Shown here piece after piece: positions 14,221-25,745 of a DNA stretch of 64,000 nt; position 1 is the stretch's first letter; the number at the start of each line of letters is the position of its first letter. The stretch comes from Sordaria brevicollis (lineage: Eukaryota > Ascomycota > Sordariomycetes > Sordariales > Sordariaceae), in contig JAUTDP010000012.1 of NCBI GenBank assembly GCA_033439795.1, positions 2,290,151-2,354,150 on the forward strand, in the 5' to 3' direction. The notes under the pieces are model-generated. The model did not search any database, was not told where the DNA came from, and saw nothing but the letters and a program-made list of their open reading frames with translations. Made by a program: the position numbers and the translations under genes.

Positions 14221-15803
14221 ATAACACAATTAACGGCTCGCCCGAATTTAATTTATTTTTTATATATAAATTATAATACGCCCCTTCGGTCTTTTATATA
14301 TAAATTATAATATATCTTTACAATCTCCTATATATATATTATAATACGCTTTTATAATTTCTTCCTACGATTTTAATTTATAAATTATATAATTATATTA
14401 TTTAAACCTTAAATTTTATCTTTTTTAATATTTCTTTATAGTAAAATATAATAATAAAATTATATTTTTATTATCGTTTTCCTATCGAAGTATTATATTT
14501 TTATTAATTATCTTTTATTAAAATTTGTTATTTCCGAAGTGAAATTTCGACGTTTTACCAGCTATTTAAACAAGAATTTATATAAGGAAGCTATTTATAA
14601 CCTACGTAATTTCTTCTTCTTAACGTTCGGGATTAGTATTTTCGGTAACGTTAATTATATAAATTACTTCCGCTTTAATTACGTTATAAAAGCGCTTCTT
14701 AATAAGAAATTAAATCGATTAATTAAGGTTACTATAAATAAAACGTACTAATTAAATTTCCTTCTAATATTAATATTCTTATACGAAAATACCTATAACG
14801 GAACGTTTAAAAGCCGATTATATTAAGGTTTAAGTACACTTATTAATAATTTTCTTAATAATAATACGCTATAAAATAATTAATATTATATTATATATTC
14901 GCTTACCCCTTAATAATATATTTATAATATCTTTAATAGCCTTCTTAAAGTTTAAAAGCCTAAATTCGGCCTTAATAACCGCTTTAATAATATTAAAATA
15001 TATTAGGAAATCTTTAATAGCGATTATAATATATATACGTAATACCTCCTCCTAAACGTAAATTCTATTAACATTATATTCTTAAAATTTAATTAATTAA
15101 CGAATTAGGGTAATAATATCGGTTCTATCGCTAATTATTAAAATAATAGGCTTATTTCGTTAATAAAACGCTAATTAAAAAAAAAAAAAAAAAAAAAACC
15201 AAACTTACTTCGTTATAATTCTTTTTACAATTAATATACTTATAATACTTCTTTTTCTTACCTAAAAAATAAAAATACCAAAGCGCTATAGGAACGTTAT
15301 TATTTAAAATAATATTCTTAATAATAAATTTTAAGTAAATTATATAGCCTATACCTTTAGCGGAAACTGCATTAAAATCCTTACGAAGGCAACGGCGAAG
15401 AAATATAATAACGTTAAAGAAACGCGCAAAATTTTTAAAAAATCTATTTTATTATAAGCGAAAAAGGAGTATTTATCGTACGAAAAATCTAAGGAACGCT
15501 AAAATTATATTAATAAAGGTTATAAAAAAGAAGGGAAGGAAAGAAGGAGAATCCAAAAGTTTAAAAGTTTAATTAAAATAAGAGGGGAAGAACCGTAAGC
15601 TTATATATTATTTTAATTATCCGGATTCGGCCTAGCGCAATACCACTTATAACCACCGTAGTAAATAAATCGTTAAATTCAATACGCGCGATAATACAGG
15701 CTACCCGCTACTACTACGCCTACGATTTATTAATTAGCTTATAAGAATATTAATATATTAATTTTATTAATAATTAAAATCAATTGCATTTTAGAGCCGG
15801 AAG
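14221..15803 (+). other. Non-coding 3' spacer of chromovirus III with A22 tract
   Basis: Between the chromodomain and the 3' LTR lie about 1.6 kb of AT-rich DNA, longer than the short 3' spacer usual for gypsy elements. It contains a 22-base A run at 15,177-15,198 and a 70-codon frame from a GTG at 14,539 that matches nothing I recognise. It may be a long 3' untranslated region or a further nested insertion. Confidence 0.5.
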
Positions 15804-16011
15804 TATTATTACGGTATTAAATTATCGGTAGCACTCCCTAGGCGTTTTAATACCGAACTACCAACGGAGTACAATCGTACCCACAATTATATTTCTACTT
15901 TATTCATATATATAAATCCGAGAGCAGAATTTTCGCTACTCTTTCTCGATCTTCTCCTCTTCGTACAATAATACGTCTTCTCCAAGCCTCTGCTAGATCG
16001 GTATCGTGACA
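15804..16011 (+). repeat. 3' LTR of chromovirus III (208 bp)
   Basis: Partner of 8,150-8,357. It keeps the intact right terminus GTGACA and an unmutated CTCCAAGCCTCTGCTAG stretch, so it is less RIP-mutated than the internal region. It is followed by ACTAT, which differs from the left flank GTTAC only at positions explained by G-to-A or C-to-T. Confidence 0.88.
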
Positions 16012-17527
16012 ACTATCCTCGTTACGGTTGGCACGGTCGGTACGGTTATAGCGCTCGAAGTTTTCGGGAATTAAGAAGGCGACCTTCTTTTTATAGAAAT
16101 TAATATTTTCTTTACGGAGATCGATATTCTCTTTAATTAAAATAGTAATTATAATATATAAATCGGCTATATTACTATCTTAAGTAATTATTACTCCTCT
16201 TAATTCCTCAATTTAAACTTTTATAGCTATTAAATTATCTTTAACTTTAGTGAATTCCTTCTCTTTTTCAATTAAATCGCAACGGGTCTCATTCTATTTA
16301 ATTAAAAAACGGGGATAGGAAGGGCAACCCTTAATCGAAATATTATTTTTTTATTCGTAAGGGGTACCCTATTTATCGGTACGGCTGTCGTTAAACGGGG
16401 TATTATTTTAAGCCTTTCTATCGTCGGATAAATCGTCATTCTAACCGTTATTAAACGGGGTATTATTCTAAACTCTTTTATTAGAATAATTAATAATTTA
16501 ATATAACGTAGTAAATTAAGCTTAGAATTTATAATTCTTTTTACGCAACGCGGCGTTTTTATAACGTAAAGTTTCGTAATCGTCCGGTTCGAAATCGGAA
16601 TCCTCATTTCCGTAAACCTCTAATAATTAACGCATTAAAAATGTATTCTTATTTTATTCTTTATATAAATCCTTACGGAAGCGTTCGTTATTTATTTTAG
16701 CACCCTTTTAATATTTTAATAAATTAGCGGCGTATTTGTATATTTATTTTAAATTAATATTTAAATTAATAGTAATAATTTAGTATTTTTATTATTAGGA
16801 AAGAATAACTTTAATTAAAAAAATTCGCAATTTAATTTCTTCGAAAATAATATATACGCCCTTAAAATCTTCGATAATAAATTTAAAAATATTAAAATCT
16901 ATTAATAAAATATTATTATTATTCTATTTTTAATAATTTTAACCCGTAGCCGTTAGAGCCTTAAAGGTAAAGGTTAAATAACCTTTATTATATTAAGCCT
17001 AATACTTCGCAATTGCGTTAATCTTCGTATATAAGAAGCCGAATAAATTTTCCGTATTGAATATATAACGAACGTTAGCGAATTTATTAATAATTTCCTA
17101 ATTAAAAAACGTAATAGCTTTATTTATATCCTCCGGAATATTATAATCCTTTAAATTAAATTTGTCGATATTACGTAATTAGGTATCCTATTTCTCTTTA
17201 AGGATACCGATTATAATATTACTAAACGAATAACGCCTAAAAGTATCGTTTTATTAAATAATTATATTAAGAGTAATAAATATATTTATAATATTAAATT
17301 TAATTTATTTAATTACGAATTTATCGAATATATTCTTCTTCTAAATTTCGTTTATTTAAGCGCTCTCGGTAATAAATAACTTAACGGTCTTAGCCGCGGT
17401 AACCTTCTTATTAAGAATATATATTATCGTAATTAATTACGAAGGTATATATTATAATTACTTTAATCGGTAAATAAGTTTAGAATATTTAGATACCTCC
17501 TTAATATATTAAGAATAATCTTGTAAT
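16012..17527 (-). mobile_element. Chromovirus relic II, 5' gag part displaced by the nested element
   Basis: Minus-strand translation gives a gag-like frame broken by stops. When the nested element and one copy of the target duplication are taken out, the minus-strand frame at 16,017 and above continues without a frame change into 8,144 and below, showing the two parts were one element. A 101-codon minus frame at 16,302-16,607 is a chance remnant. Confidence 0.7.
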
Positions 17528-17792
17528 TGTTATAAGCGACGTAGTTACGAGAGATAAGCTTAATACGTTGAATCTAAGTCTATTGTAAAATTATAAGATA
17601 AAGAAGAAAAGAAGAAAACGAATAAAGGGCGCGCCCTGCGCCAGGGTTTATACCTAGGCGCGGGCGACCTACGAAGGTAGCACGCAGTTACGTGCGCTGG
17701 TGCGGTCCACCTCTGTCAGGGTGACCGCCCAAGCGATAACCGGTCCGCTAGATAGGGCCCTAATAAGGACCCTGTCCGCCAGCGCCGTAACA
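17528..17792 (-). repeat. Putative 5' LTR of chromovirus relic II
   Basis: On the - strand this 265-bp segment begins TGTTACGGCGC and ends CTTATAACA, so it has TG...CA ends and a short inverted repeat (TGTTA/TAACA). It sits just upstream of the gag remnant of relic II. Its 3' portion (17,625-17,792 on the + strand) is GC-rich and nearly free of RIP. The matching 3' LTR was not found because the other end of the element is truncated, so the call rests on position and termini. Confidence 0.5.
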
Positions 17793-20640
17793 AATATAAT
17801 AAATATTCTTATTCAACCGCTTATTAATCTCTCGAACTTATAATTTTTACTTTAATAATATACTAATAATAGAATTAAAAACACCTTCAAAAAGCTTTTT
17901 AATCTATTCGTATACCTCAAAACTATATTATACCCATAAATTAACTAACTAAATAAAATAAACTAATAATAATAAATTAAATATAAAATAATAATACTAA
18001 ATATAAATACATAGAAACTACCATACCGAAAACCATTTACATTTATACTAAGGTATACTAATAAGCCAATTATTTACTTCTACTTCATTATTATTAAAAT
18101 TTCTCAATAATATATAATTTAGCTCGAAATAATTATTATCTTAAAATTTATACTCTAGAAGTTCAACCTCATCTACCTTATTAATATTATAATTACTAAA
18201 TATATATATATTCATAAATATCTTATCCGCAATAAAATAGTAGAAAAAACTTACCGTTGGTTATCCTATTAATATATTACTTCCTAACCAAGTATTACCG
18301 TATAACCTTTTTAAATATTTTTAAATATATTTAACCGTTTTTGAATAAAATATAATTAACGAAAAACCATTATCTATATATAAATTAATAATTTTTCAAA
18401 ACTATAATTAAGAAACTTATATACAAAAGGTCTATAATAGTACCTACTATAAATTCTCTATTTATTAACGAAATAGCTATAATCTTCCAACTTATTAATA
18501 ATAATAATAAAATTACCTTTCAAATTATAAACTCCTACTATATCCTTTTTTATAGCGTTCTTAATTTTAAAATAGCTATACCAAAATTCAACCATATTCG
18601 TAATATTAATTTAAAGAAATAGAAGGATACCGTATCTAAATTAATATACCTAATATTTAATTTCTATTCTCTAATACTTCCGAATATAATTTACTTAGTA
18701 AAGAGTAGCGTAAAAAATAACTTTATTAATAAATATAAGACATTTCTCTTCGATTAATTTATAATAAAATACAATACCTATAGCCTCCAAATATAATTTA
18801 TTATCTTAAATATTTCTATATAATAAACTCTAAAAGTACTTTCTATATAATAAATATTAAATAATAATAACTCTATCCCTAATAAAAGTATTACGCACAA
18901 CTAACTATTCGGCCGCTAAATCGTCTATTACTATATACTTTAACGCCTAACTATTAAAACTACTATACTATTTAATTAAAATACGTAAATATATTTTAAT
19001 AATTTTAGTATTAAATATAAAGGTATAAAAGAATATAAAAAGGAATTATAAACCGTACTCATTTCGTACTATAATCGTAAATAAATAAAAATTATAACGA
19101 TTAATTTTATATATTATATTTATAATAATAATACTTCCTTATTTATATAGTAAATTTATATTAAATTACTTCGCAAATATAAATCTATTAATTAATTCTT
19201 TTTTTTTTCTTTATTAAATTAAAGTTATTTCCTATTATTATAATTTTACGGTTTTTTTACTTTTACTCCTTATTAGTAATCTTCTTTAATAATTCGGCAA
19301 AAAGCTTTTCGGCTTTAAAAATTTTATTAATAGGGTTATATTTTTTTATAATTTTTCGTACTGGTTTTATTTTTATACTTAACCGCCGTTTTAAATTCCT
19401 AATCTTCTAAGTATTAAACTATCGATTATTATAACTCTTTAATTAAAATCGTTTAACGGGAACGTTCTTTCGCCTAAAAACTATATACTCTATTATAATA
19501 ATAGAATACTTAACTTCCAATTAAAAAATAATATACTCTTAAATAGCTATTAATAATATAATTTAATTATATTCTAATATTTTATAAATATAATTATTAA
19601 TAATAGTAATTCTATAAATCTCTTTTAGAATTTCTTCCAAATAAAGATTTACAAAATATCCACTAAATATATATAAAGGCTTCGAAATTTTACCGGTTCT
19701 ACTACTATTATTTAACTTACTTTAATATAAACGATAACGGTAACGTTTTTACCTACTAAGTTTAAACCTTTTTAACCTATCCCTTTTATTCCAAAAGTAT
19801 AAAACCCAACGCCAATTATACTTAAAATCAACTTTAATTACTTCGAATAAATCGCTTATTATAAAATAACGTTCGCGGATAATAATTATCTATTTTAAAA
19901 TATAAAAACTACCGTTAAATATACCTAAAATAACTTATCTTCCTTTAACGGGGTTATAATTGTATTATCTACGGTAATTACCCTATAATACAACTTCGGG
20001 CTTATTCCCATCCCTATTATTACTATTATTACTATCATCATCCCCATTATTTAACGGTAAAAAAAGAGGAGGTAGTGGTAAAGAAGAAGGTAGTAGCGAA
20101 AAAGGAGGTAGCGGTAAAGAAAGGAATAATAAAGGACGAGGTTTTAACGAAGAGGATTTATACCGCTTTTCTTATTTTCGTTTTTTTATTAGAGGTTCCA
20201 ATTCTATAATAGGAAGTAAAAATAAAAACTCTAGCTATACTATAATAAATATTAATAAACTACTTTATTAAAGTTAAATATAGCGAAATCCCGTATAGCG
20301 CTATAAATTTCGTAAAAAAAGAGGATTAAACTCTAATAATAATATTAATAATAATATTAGAAGAAATAATAATCTATTAAGAAGAATAATAAAAATAATA
20401 AAAGTATCTATAATATTTATATATTAATTTATAATATATTAATAATAGTACGTAATTATATATATTTATTTTTATAGTATTAAGGTTTGTAAAATTATAT
20501 TATTTATAAAGCTAAATTATATTAAAATTTATAATTCCTAGGATATTATATAAATAATTATATCAACGATACGTAATATATTCGGACGAATATAATACGT
20601 ACACGAAGAATACGGGCCGCGGATACGCAGCGGAAAAAGA
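17793..20640. other. RIP-mutated sequence of unknown identity
   Basis: AT-rich, largely CpA-poor sequence with no chromovirus motifs. The reverse strand of about 18,250-18,640 and 19,260-19,470 is relatively open and Lys-rich, and the + strand at about 20,050-20,240 is purine-rich with a Gly/Ser/Lys/Glu-repeat reading. These suggest a decayed transposon of another class, but no transposase motif could be read with confidence. Composition normalises at about 20,640. Confidence 0.5.
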
Positions 20641-23600
20641 TATAAAAGTATTGAAATTATTAGTAAGCGCTTGCGATTAACTTCTAGCGCTTGTAAAAAA
20701 GTATTTGCGGAAGTCTGTTGTATTTGTGCGGTGGTTCAGCACTTGCCTAAAATGAATTTTGCGCGGACCTGGATGCCGCTCCCCACGAATCTGTGTATAA
20801 GCTTTCTGCGCCCAAGATTGGCCAATCTTAACTTTTGTTCACAGCCAGCACACGCAACCACTTTTTGGTGGTGTGCGTACCAAAAAATGCACCGCAACAA
20901 GATGCCCCACTTCGTGTACATGTTCGATGGGGAAGCTTTTAATTGAAATCGGTCATGGCCCCAGCCGATCTCCATGCATCAGCGCAGCACTCCCTCGCAC
21001 TTCTCAGCAGCAGTTGTCCAGGCATTCGCTAACACTGTGCGACACAGCATTGACTTGCTCAAGAAATCAAGAAAAGTTGGAGCCGCCAACCACGGGATTT
21101 GAATATCTGGGTGGTCGGGACGCAAGAAAGTGAATTTCACGGCATGAAAAAGCAACTTGAATGTTTCCCGGTTTCTGATCTATAGGAGATTTCTATACGA
21201 AGGAAACGTCCATTGTTATTGCCGGTTACCATCACAGCCAAGTCCTCGAATTAAACCAACCTAATTGGCACGGACCAATTTCCAGAACCTCTTTTGCTGC
21301 TGCCCCTTTTTTCCTTTTCGTTACGTTCACACCCCTAATTATAGTTGGAAGCAGGGGGTTCGCTGTTTCTGAAAAAGCGTCTGGAACACTGTGCCTCTTT
21401 CCATTCTTCCAATTCCAGCTGCGCCCTGGAAAGGAAAGGGGGTGCACCAGCACTTCATCGCATGCCATTTCCATTTTCAAATCTTGTCGCCGCCCCGACG
21501 GGAATGTCACAAGGAAGGAAGCAAAGTGCAAGAAGGAACACAGACCGTTTTAGCCGTAGCAACGGCAACGGGAGGCGGAACACTTTGTGTGTCCAGTCCT
21601 CCACCATCCATCGTCATCTTCGAAACAAACCCCGTTTAAAAAAAAGGATGCTGGATTCACGATACATAGAACATGAAACTCCGATCTTACAATGTACGCT
21701 ACACCTCCATGCCTATGTACCGTGCCTTACCGCCACGCCTTACCTCTACCACCCAGCAGGCCAACAAGCAGGCAGGCAAGCAAGCAAGCAAGCAGACGAA
21801 CAGCACATCACGCTACCGCTTAAAGTACCGGCATCGCATATGGAACTCATGGCAATCACACACACACACACACACAGTCTTTTCCATCCGCATCGGCAAA
21901 ACGCCAAATAGACGTCATGCCAATGTCCCCTGTGATGGGAATCAGATGGGACGGTCTGGACGTGCGTTTTTCTGTCAGAGCAACCTTCTGAAGAGGTAAA
22001 ATGGAGACCTTCATGATCGTCTTTCGCATCGATCGGCTCCGAGAAAGTCAAAATGCTTGTTTCCCCGACCTCATATATCAACCTCTGGAAAGCTCCGCGG
22101 GAAGCTTCATGGTGATCAACACCAGGTCCTTTCTCTCAAGGGGTAGAAGATGTCTCCGAGTCAATAATGATCTTCCGTTCGATGATGTCGATAGAGATAC
22201 TTCTCTTACAGAAACATGTCACAGCTTGTTCAAGGCGTTGTTGAAACGAGACGGGTAACGGGATGAGAGCCGGAGAGAGCATGGACGCCAAACCATCTCA
22301 CCTCACACTCTTGACTCTTCCTTGTAGGCTGATGTATCCCAGCTTCCCGGTTTGTTGCAAGCATTCGTTCAACATCTCAACCTTGAAATCCTCTCAAGGT
22401 TCAGCATCCCTCATAACCATGCAGAATTCCAACGAGATTTGGTTCAAGTGTTCCAGACCCTTTTTCGTCCTCTTGTCATCTGATTATTCCAACCTCCAGG
22501 CATGAACGACAAGACATGCTTCTGCTTCCACTTACAAGTATAAGTGGTGGTTGGTATCTTGCCCTTCAAACGTCGATGAGCCTCAATATTTCAAAGTCGT
22601 CCGTCTCAAAAGGAGGGTCCGAGACTATAGACCAGACCTGAGAAGGGGCCTGTGGACGGTCAAACATTTTCAGCTTGTTGATGCTGTTGTGCGACCTAGT
22701 CCCTACCTTTCTACTACCGATCCATGTTCATGATCTTGATCTTGACCTTGAACCTTGACGGGAAACGGATTTAAGGAACGGGTGGCTACTCAACGGTCAA
22801 GTCCCTGAATTATTTTACCTGGCAACATCCTCAACACCTGTCGTTGTTTGGACTACCTAAATACAAACAGCCGCGGAGTTAGGGACTAAACATCATCAAA
22901 GCACTGGCACGTTGCCGTTCCTACCTACACCTAGCATTCCCTCACTTACATGCAACACGGCACACATCGCTCGTGCGTATGCACATTGAAGAGGGGGTCC
23001 AAACTTTCCTTACATATATCGATATGTACGTAGGTGTTCATCTGGACAATTTTCATCCCATCTTCAAACTCCAACATCTCCGAACCAACGGTCCGTCCGC
23101 AAAAAGCTTCAAATCTCGATCTTACCAGCCAACTGGGCAGATCTACACCCCCATGTCCAAACAAAAGCTTGATGTTTAGAAAGCTGAGCCTCGACATAGC
23201 CGCGCGTCCGTCAGGCCGTTCTGCGTAGCCCTGCGCGGAAGGTCCATTCAGTTTCATGCTAGGTCGATCATTGATGGCGATCAATTTACAGAATGATCAA
23301 TCTTCGTCCATGAATGGCACCAAAGGAAATATAACGAGGAGTGATTTTCCGGTGCGCAGTTTTGGATTGTCGTTGATTGTCGGATTGTCAGGAACATTTG
23401 GCAGGATGAGCATGGTTGGGAATACCGAAAGCCAACCTCTCTGTTTGAGATAGAGTACGTCATACATAATTGAACGACATCAAGCCACAACTATGAACTA
23501 GTTGTGGCTGTTGATTTGAAATACCATACTTGCAGAAAGATGAGGATACCGCGAAAACGGATGAACGAACCAGATTGTTTCAAGTAAAGTTCAGCCGATC

Positions 23601-24512
23601 ACTGCGCTTCTGTCTGTCTGTTCCTCACATAACATGATCACTATAGCAACCACTCCTCACCCGGGCGAGCATAAACCTCCAAATAATACATGATGCACCG
23701 GCCCCAAAACCGTTGAACTCGGCTCACACAAACTTCACCTTCAAACACCCAAAACACATTCAGCTTTGTTCCCGCAGTAACACTACCCCAGACCAGCTGA
23801 CGACTCTCGAGTATCACCTTTTACCAACCTCAACAGGTTGTGGCCCGTACCACTTGGCTCTGTAATAGGATAGCAAGCTATGCTGCAAACTCTGCAAGCT
23901 GTACAGTTGGAAACGGCGAAGTGCCGCCTGTTACACCCGACGAACGCTGTGTAAGCGAGTGTTTGCTTTGAGTTGGTGTGGGAGGTATGTACAGGCTTCC
24001 CATCGTAGAGAGCAGAGACCGGAGAGTGTACACTTGTAAGGTTGCTCAAGCCGGTCAGGTCATGCTTGTTTTGTCTTGTCTTTTTTGCTTTCTTGTGTGT
24101 TAGTCTGGAGGGGGGTGCTTGTGCTAAGGTGGTACGTAGATATGCGAGGTTGTACGGAGGACTGTGGGAGGCCGCGTTGGGATCATGCGTCTGATCTTCC
24201 GTTGTCTGTACCTTCACATGTTAGTGGTTTTGGTGAAGAAATGTATTGTGAACGGCAGGTCTGCTTTTCGAGGTATAGCCTTTTAAGACTGGTAACGTTC
24301 ATGGTCGTAAATTCGTAACGCTTGACTCTAGCCTGGTCCGAGTCGAACCTCGGGTTTAAGTCATCATCTCATCACTCGTCCGTTGCTCCCGCGCGCCCGC
24401 AGTGAGTCTAGCCCATCCTCCAAGGGCAGCGAAAGCCCTTTCATATCTTTGTCCAACACTTCCCTTAACTCTCTTCCCGGGGTTTCTCTCGTTCCAGACA
24501 CACCAAGGGCAG
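20641..24512. other. Gene-free flank between heterochromatin and first gene
   Basis: 3.9 kb of normal composition with only short overlapping frames that shadow each other, show no conserved domain and lack splice-consistent extension. It contains a (CA)10 tract at 21,857-21,876 and a CAAG/CAGG-repeat near 21,760-21,800. The 3' end of the glycosylase gene faces it. Nothing else supported. Confidence 0.6.
21857..21876. repeat. (CA)10 microsatellite
   Basis: Uninterrupted CA dinucleotide run in the gene-free flank. Confidence 0.9.
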
Positions 24513-25745
24513 CTACTCCATACTACTAACATCCGTCTCCTCAACTCGCCACATATACCACATAAACAGACTCCTATACGGGCTAAACTTTTCCGATAGT
24601 TCCCTCATCTCCCCCTCACTCATATACTTCCACTTCCCCTTATCCTTCCCGTTCTTGATCTTCTTCACATCCTTCCCGACAAAAGCCGCCATACCCCTCT
24701 GCACGCCCAGATCGCCCAGAGAAAAAACATCCATCCGCTTGAGCGCAAAACACGCAAACATCTCGACTGTCCACAGTCCCAAACCGCGGACGGCGACGAG
24801 TTTAGAAACTAGTTCGTCGTAGGGGGCGGAGGCGAGGAGGGAGGCGGAGAGTTCGCCAGAGGCGAATTTACCGGCCAGGCCGTGGATGTACTCGGCTTTG
24901 CGCTGGGAGAGGCCGGCTGTGCGGAGTGTGGGGATGTCCTTTTCTAGGACTTGGGAGGGGGTTGGGAACCGACGTTTGGCGGTGGGTTGGTCTTCAGCTG
25001 GATGCCCGTTCTGGCCGTCTTCTTTGCTGGCCTCCTCGTCATTTTGACTTGGTGAGGGAGGCTCGCTGTCGAATAAAGCAACAAACTTTGCCTTTATTGA
25101 CTTTGCCGCCGCTCCACTAACCTGCTGAGAAATAATGCTGCTGACTAGTGACTCAAAGGGGTCGATTTGCTCTGCTAATCCTTCGGGGCTAAAGATTCGG
25201 CAGGGGTGTTTGTCGATGAGGGGTTTCATGCGAGGGTCGACGGCGATTAGGTGGGCGCATGCTTTTTGGAGGAGGTTGTCTGTTGTGGTGCTGTCGTTTG
25301 GAGCCTGAACATTGGGCTTTGATGGGGAGACATCTTCGGCTTCGGTGTCGACAGGTTTGATAGGGCTGGAAGAGACTACTCGGGAGGTTTGTGGTGAGAG
25401 TAAGGGCGCGTTGGTCTTGGTTGGGTCGGCTAGACGGGAGACGGCGGCGGGTTTGGGTTTTCCCTTTTGAGCACCACCACCGGCGGGAGAGGAGAGGAGG
25501 GCCGCGGCGGCTGGTGTTGGGGTTGCTGGTGGTGGTGCTGCCTTCTTGGAGACTTTCCGTTTCTGAGGGGTTGTTGGGAGTTGTGGTTCTTCTGCTGATG
25601 AGGCTGCCGGTTCACTGTCCTCAACAATGGCTTTCCTCTTCCGTGACTTTGGAGCTGGTGCCGGTGGAGGCGGCATGGGAGCAGCCACACCATCGGGTTG
25701 GGCTGCGGCCAGAGCACTTATCCGGGCAGATCTTCGGGTTGCCAT
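24513..25745 (-). CDS. mag1: DNA-3-methyladenine glycosylase II (AlkA/Mag1-like, HhH-GPD)
   Basis: Intronless, 410 residues. It would remove alkylated bases such as 3-methyladenine to start base excision repair in the nucleus. Residues 1-170 are low-complexity and basic with Lys/Arg clusters suited to a nuclear signal. The C-terminal half carries the HhH-GPD fold: ISQQVSGAAAKSI, the hairpin RGLGLWTVEM at about 320-329, and the catalytic Asp at about 345 in FSLGDLGVQRG. Start chosen at the ATG of MATRRSARIS; the open frame continues 86 codons upstream with no similarity and the ATG has a good context. The extra N-terminus makes it longer than bacterial AlkA (about 280 residues). Confidence 0.88.
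   Translation of the reverse strand: MATRRSARISALAAAQPDGVAAPMPPPPAPAPKSRKRKAIVEDSEPAASSAEEPQLPTTPQKRKVSKKAAPPPATPTPAAAALLSSPAGGGAQKGKPKPAAVSRLADPTKTNAPLLSPQTSRVVSSSPIKPVDTEAEDVSPSKPNVQAPNDSTTTDNLLQKACAHLIAVDPRMKPLIDKHPCRIFSPEGLAEQIDPFESLVSSIISQQVSGAAAKSIKAKFVALFDSEPPSPSQNDEEASKEDGQNGHPAEDQPTAKRRFPTPSQVLEKDIPTLRTAGLSQRKAEYIHGLAGKFASGELSASLLASAPYDELVSKLVAVRGLGLWTVEMFACFALKRMDVFSLGDLGVQRGMAAFVGKDVKKIKNGKDKGKWKYMSEGEMRELSEKFSPYRSLFMWYMWRVEETDVSSME

Larger units (their letters stand above)
8150..16011 (+). mobile_element. Chromovirus III, near-complete nested LTR retrotransposon
   Basis: A 7,862-bp element bounded by two 208-bp LTRs and a 5-bp target duplication. Inside, on the + strand: a gag-like AT-rich region (about 8400-10,100), protease (motif Asn-Ser-Gly for Asp-Ser-Gly near 10,180), reverse transcriptase (about 11,180-11,950, FDDIFIYS intact near 11,655), RNase H (about 12,050-12,340), integrase (about 12,780-13,600) and a chromodomain (about 13,990-14,150). 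About 1.6 kb without recognisable coding follows before the 3' LTR. Frames are broken throughout by RIP-type stops. It sits inside the gag of relic II, so it is the younger insertion. Confidence 0.87.
1..20640. other. RIP-mutated AT-rich heterochromatic block
   Basis: Almost every line is made of A and T, with remaining C and G mostly in CG, CC, CT, GG and AG contexts; CA and TG are nearly missing (the first 60 bases contain neither). This is the product expected from repeat-induced point mutation, which converts CpA to TpA on both strands of repeats in Neurospora relatives. The block consists of retrotransposon relics with every long frame broken by TAA/TAG. Normal composition returns at about 20,640. 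In Neurospora such DNA is typically cytosine-methylated and H3K9me3-marked; that is knowledge of the group, not visible here. Confidence 0.93.

Noticed and set aside
14539..14751. 70-codon + frame in the 3' spacer of chromovirus III as a gene
   Set aside because: Starts at GTG in RIP-mutated DNA, has no recognisable domain and is probably a chance open stretch.
21345..21911. 188-codon + strand frame in the gene-free flank
   Set aside because: No ATG at its start was confirmed; it contains repeats (CAAG and CA runs), overlaps several frames on both strands and has no domain.
24325..24365. Minus-strand GAGGTTCGACTCGG resembling a tRNA T arm
   Set aside because: The loop would be six bases, the B box is imperfect, and no acceptor or anticodon stem could be found upstream.
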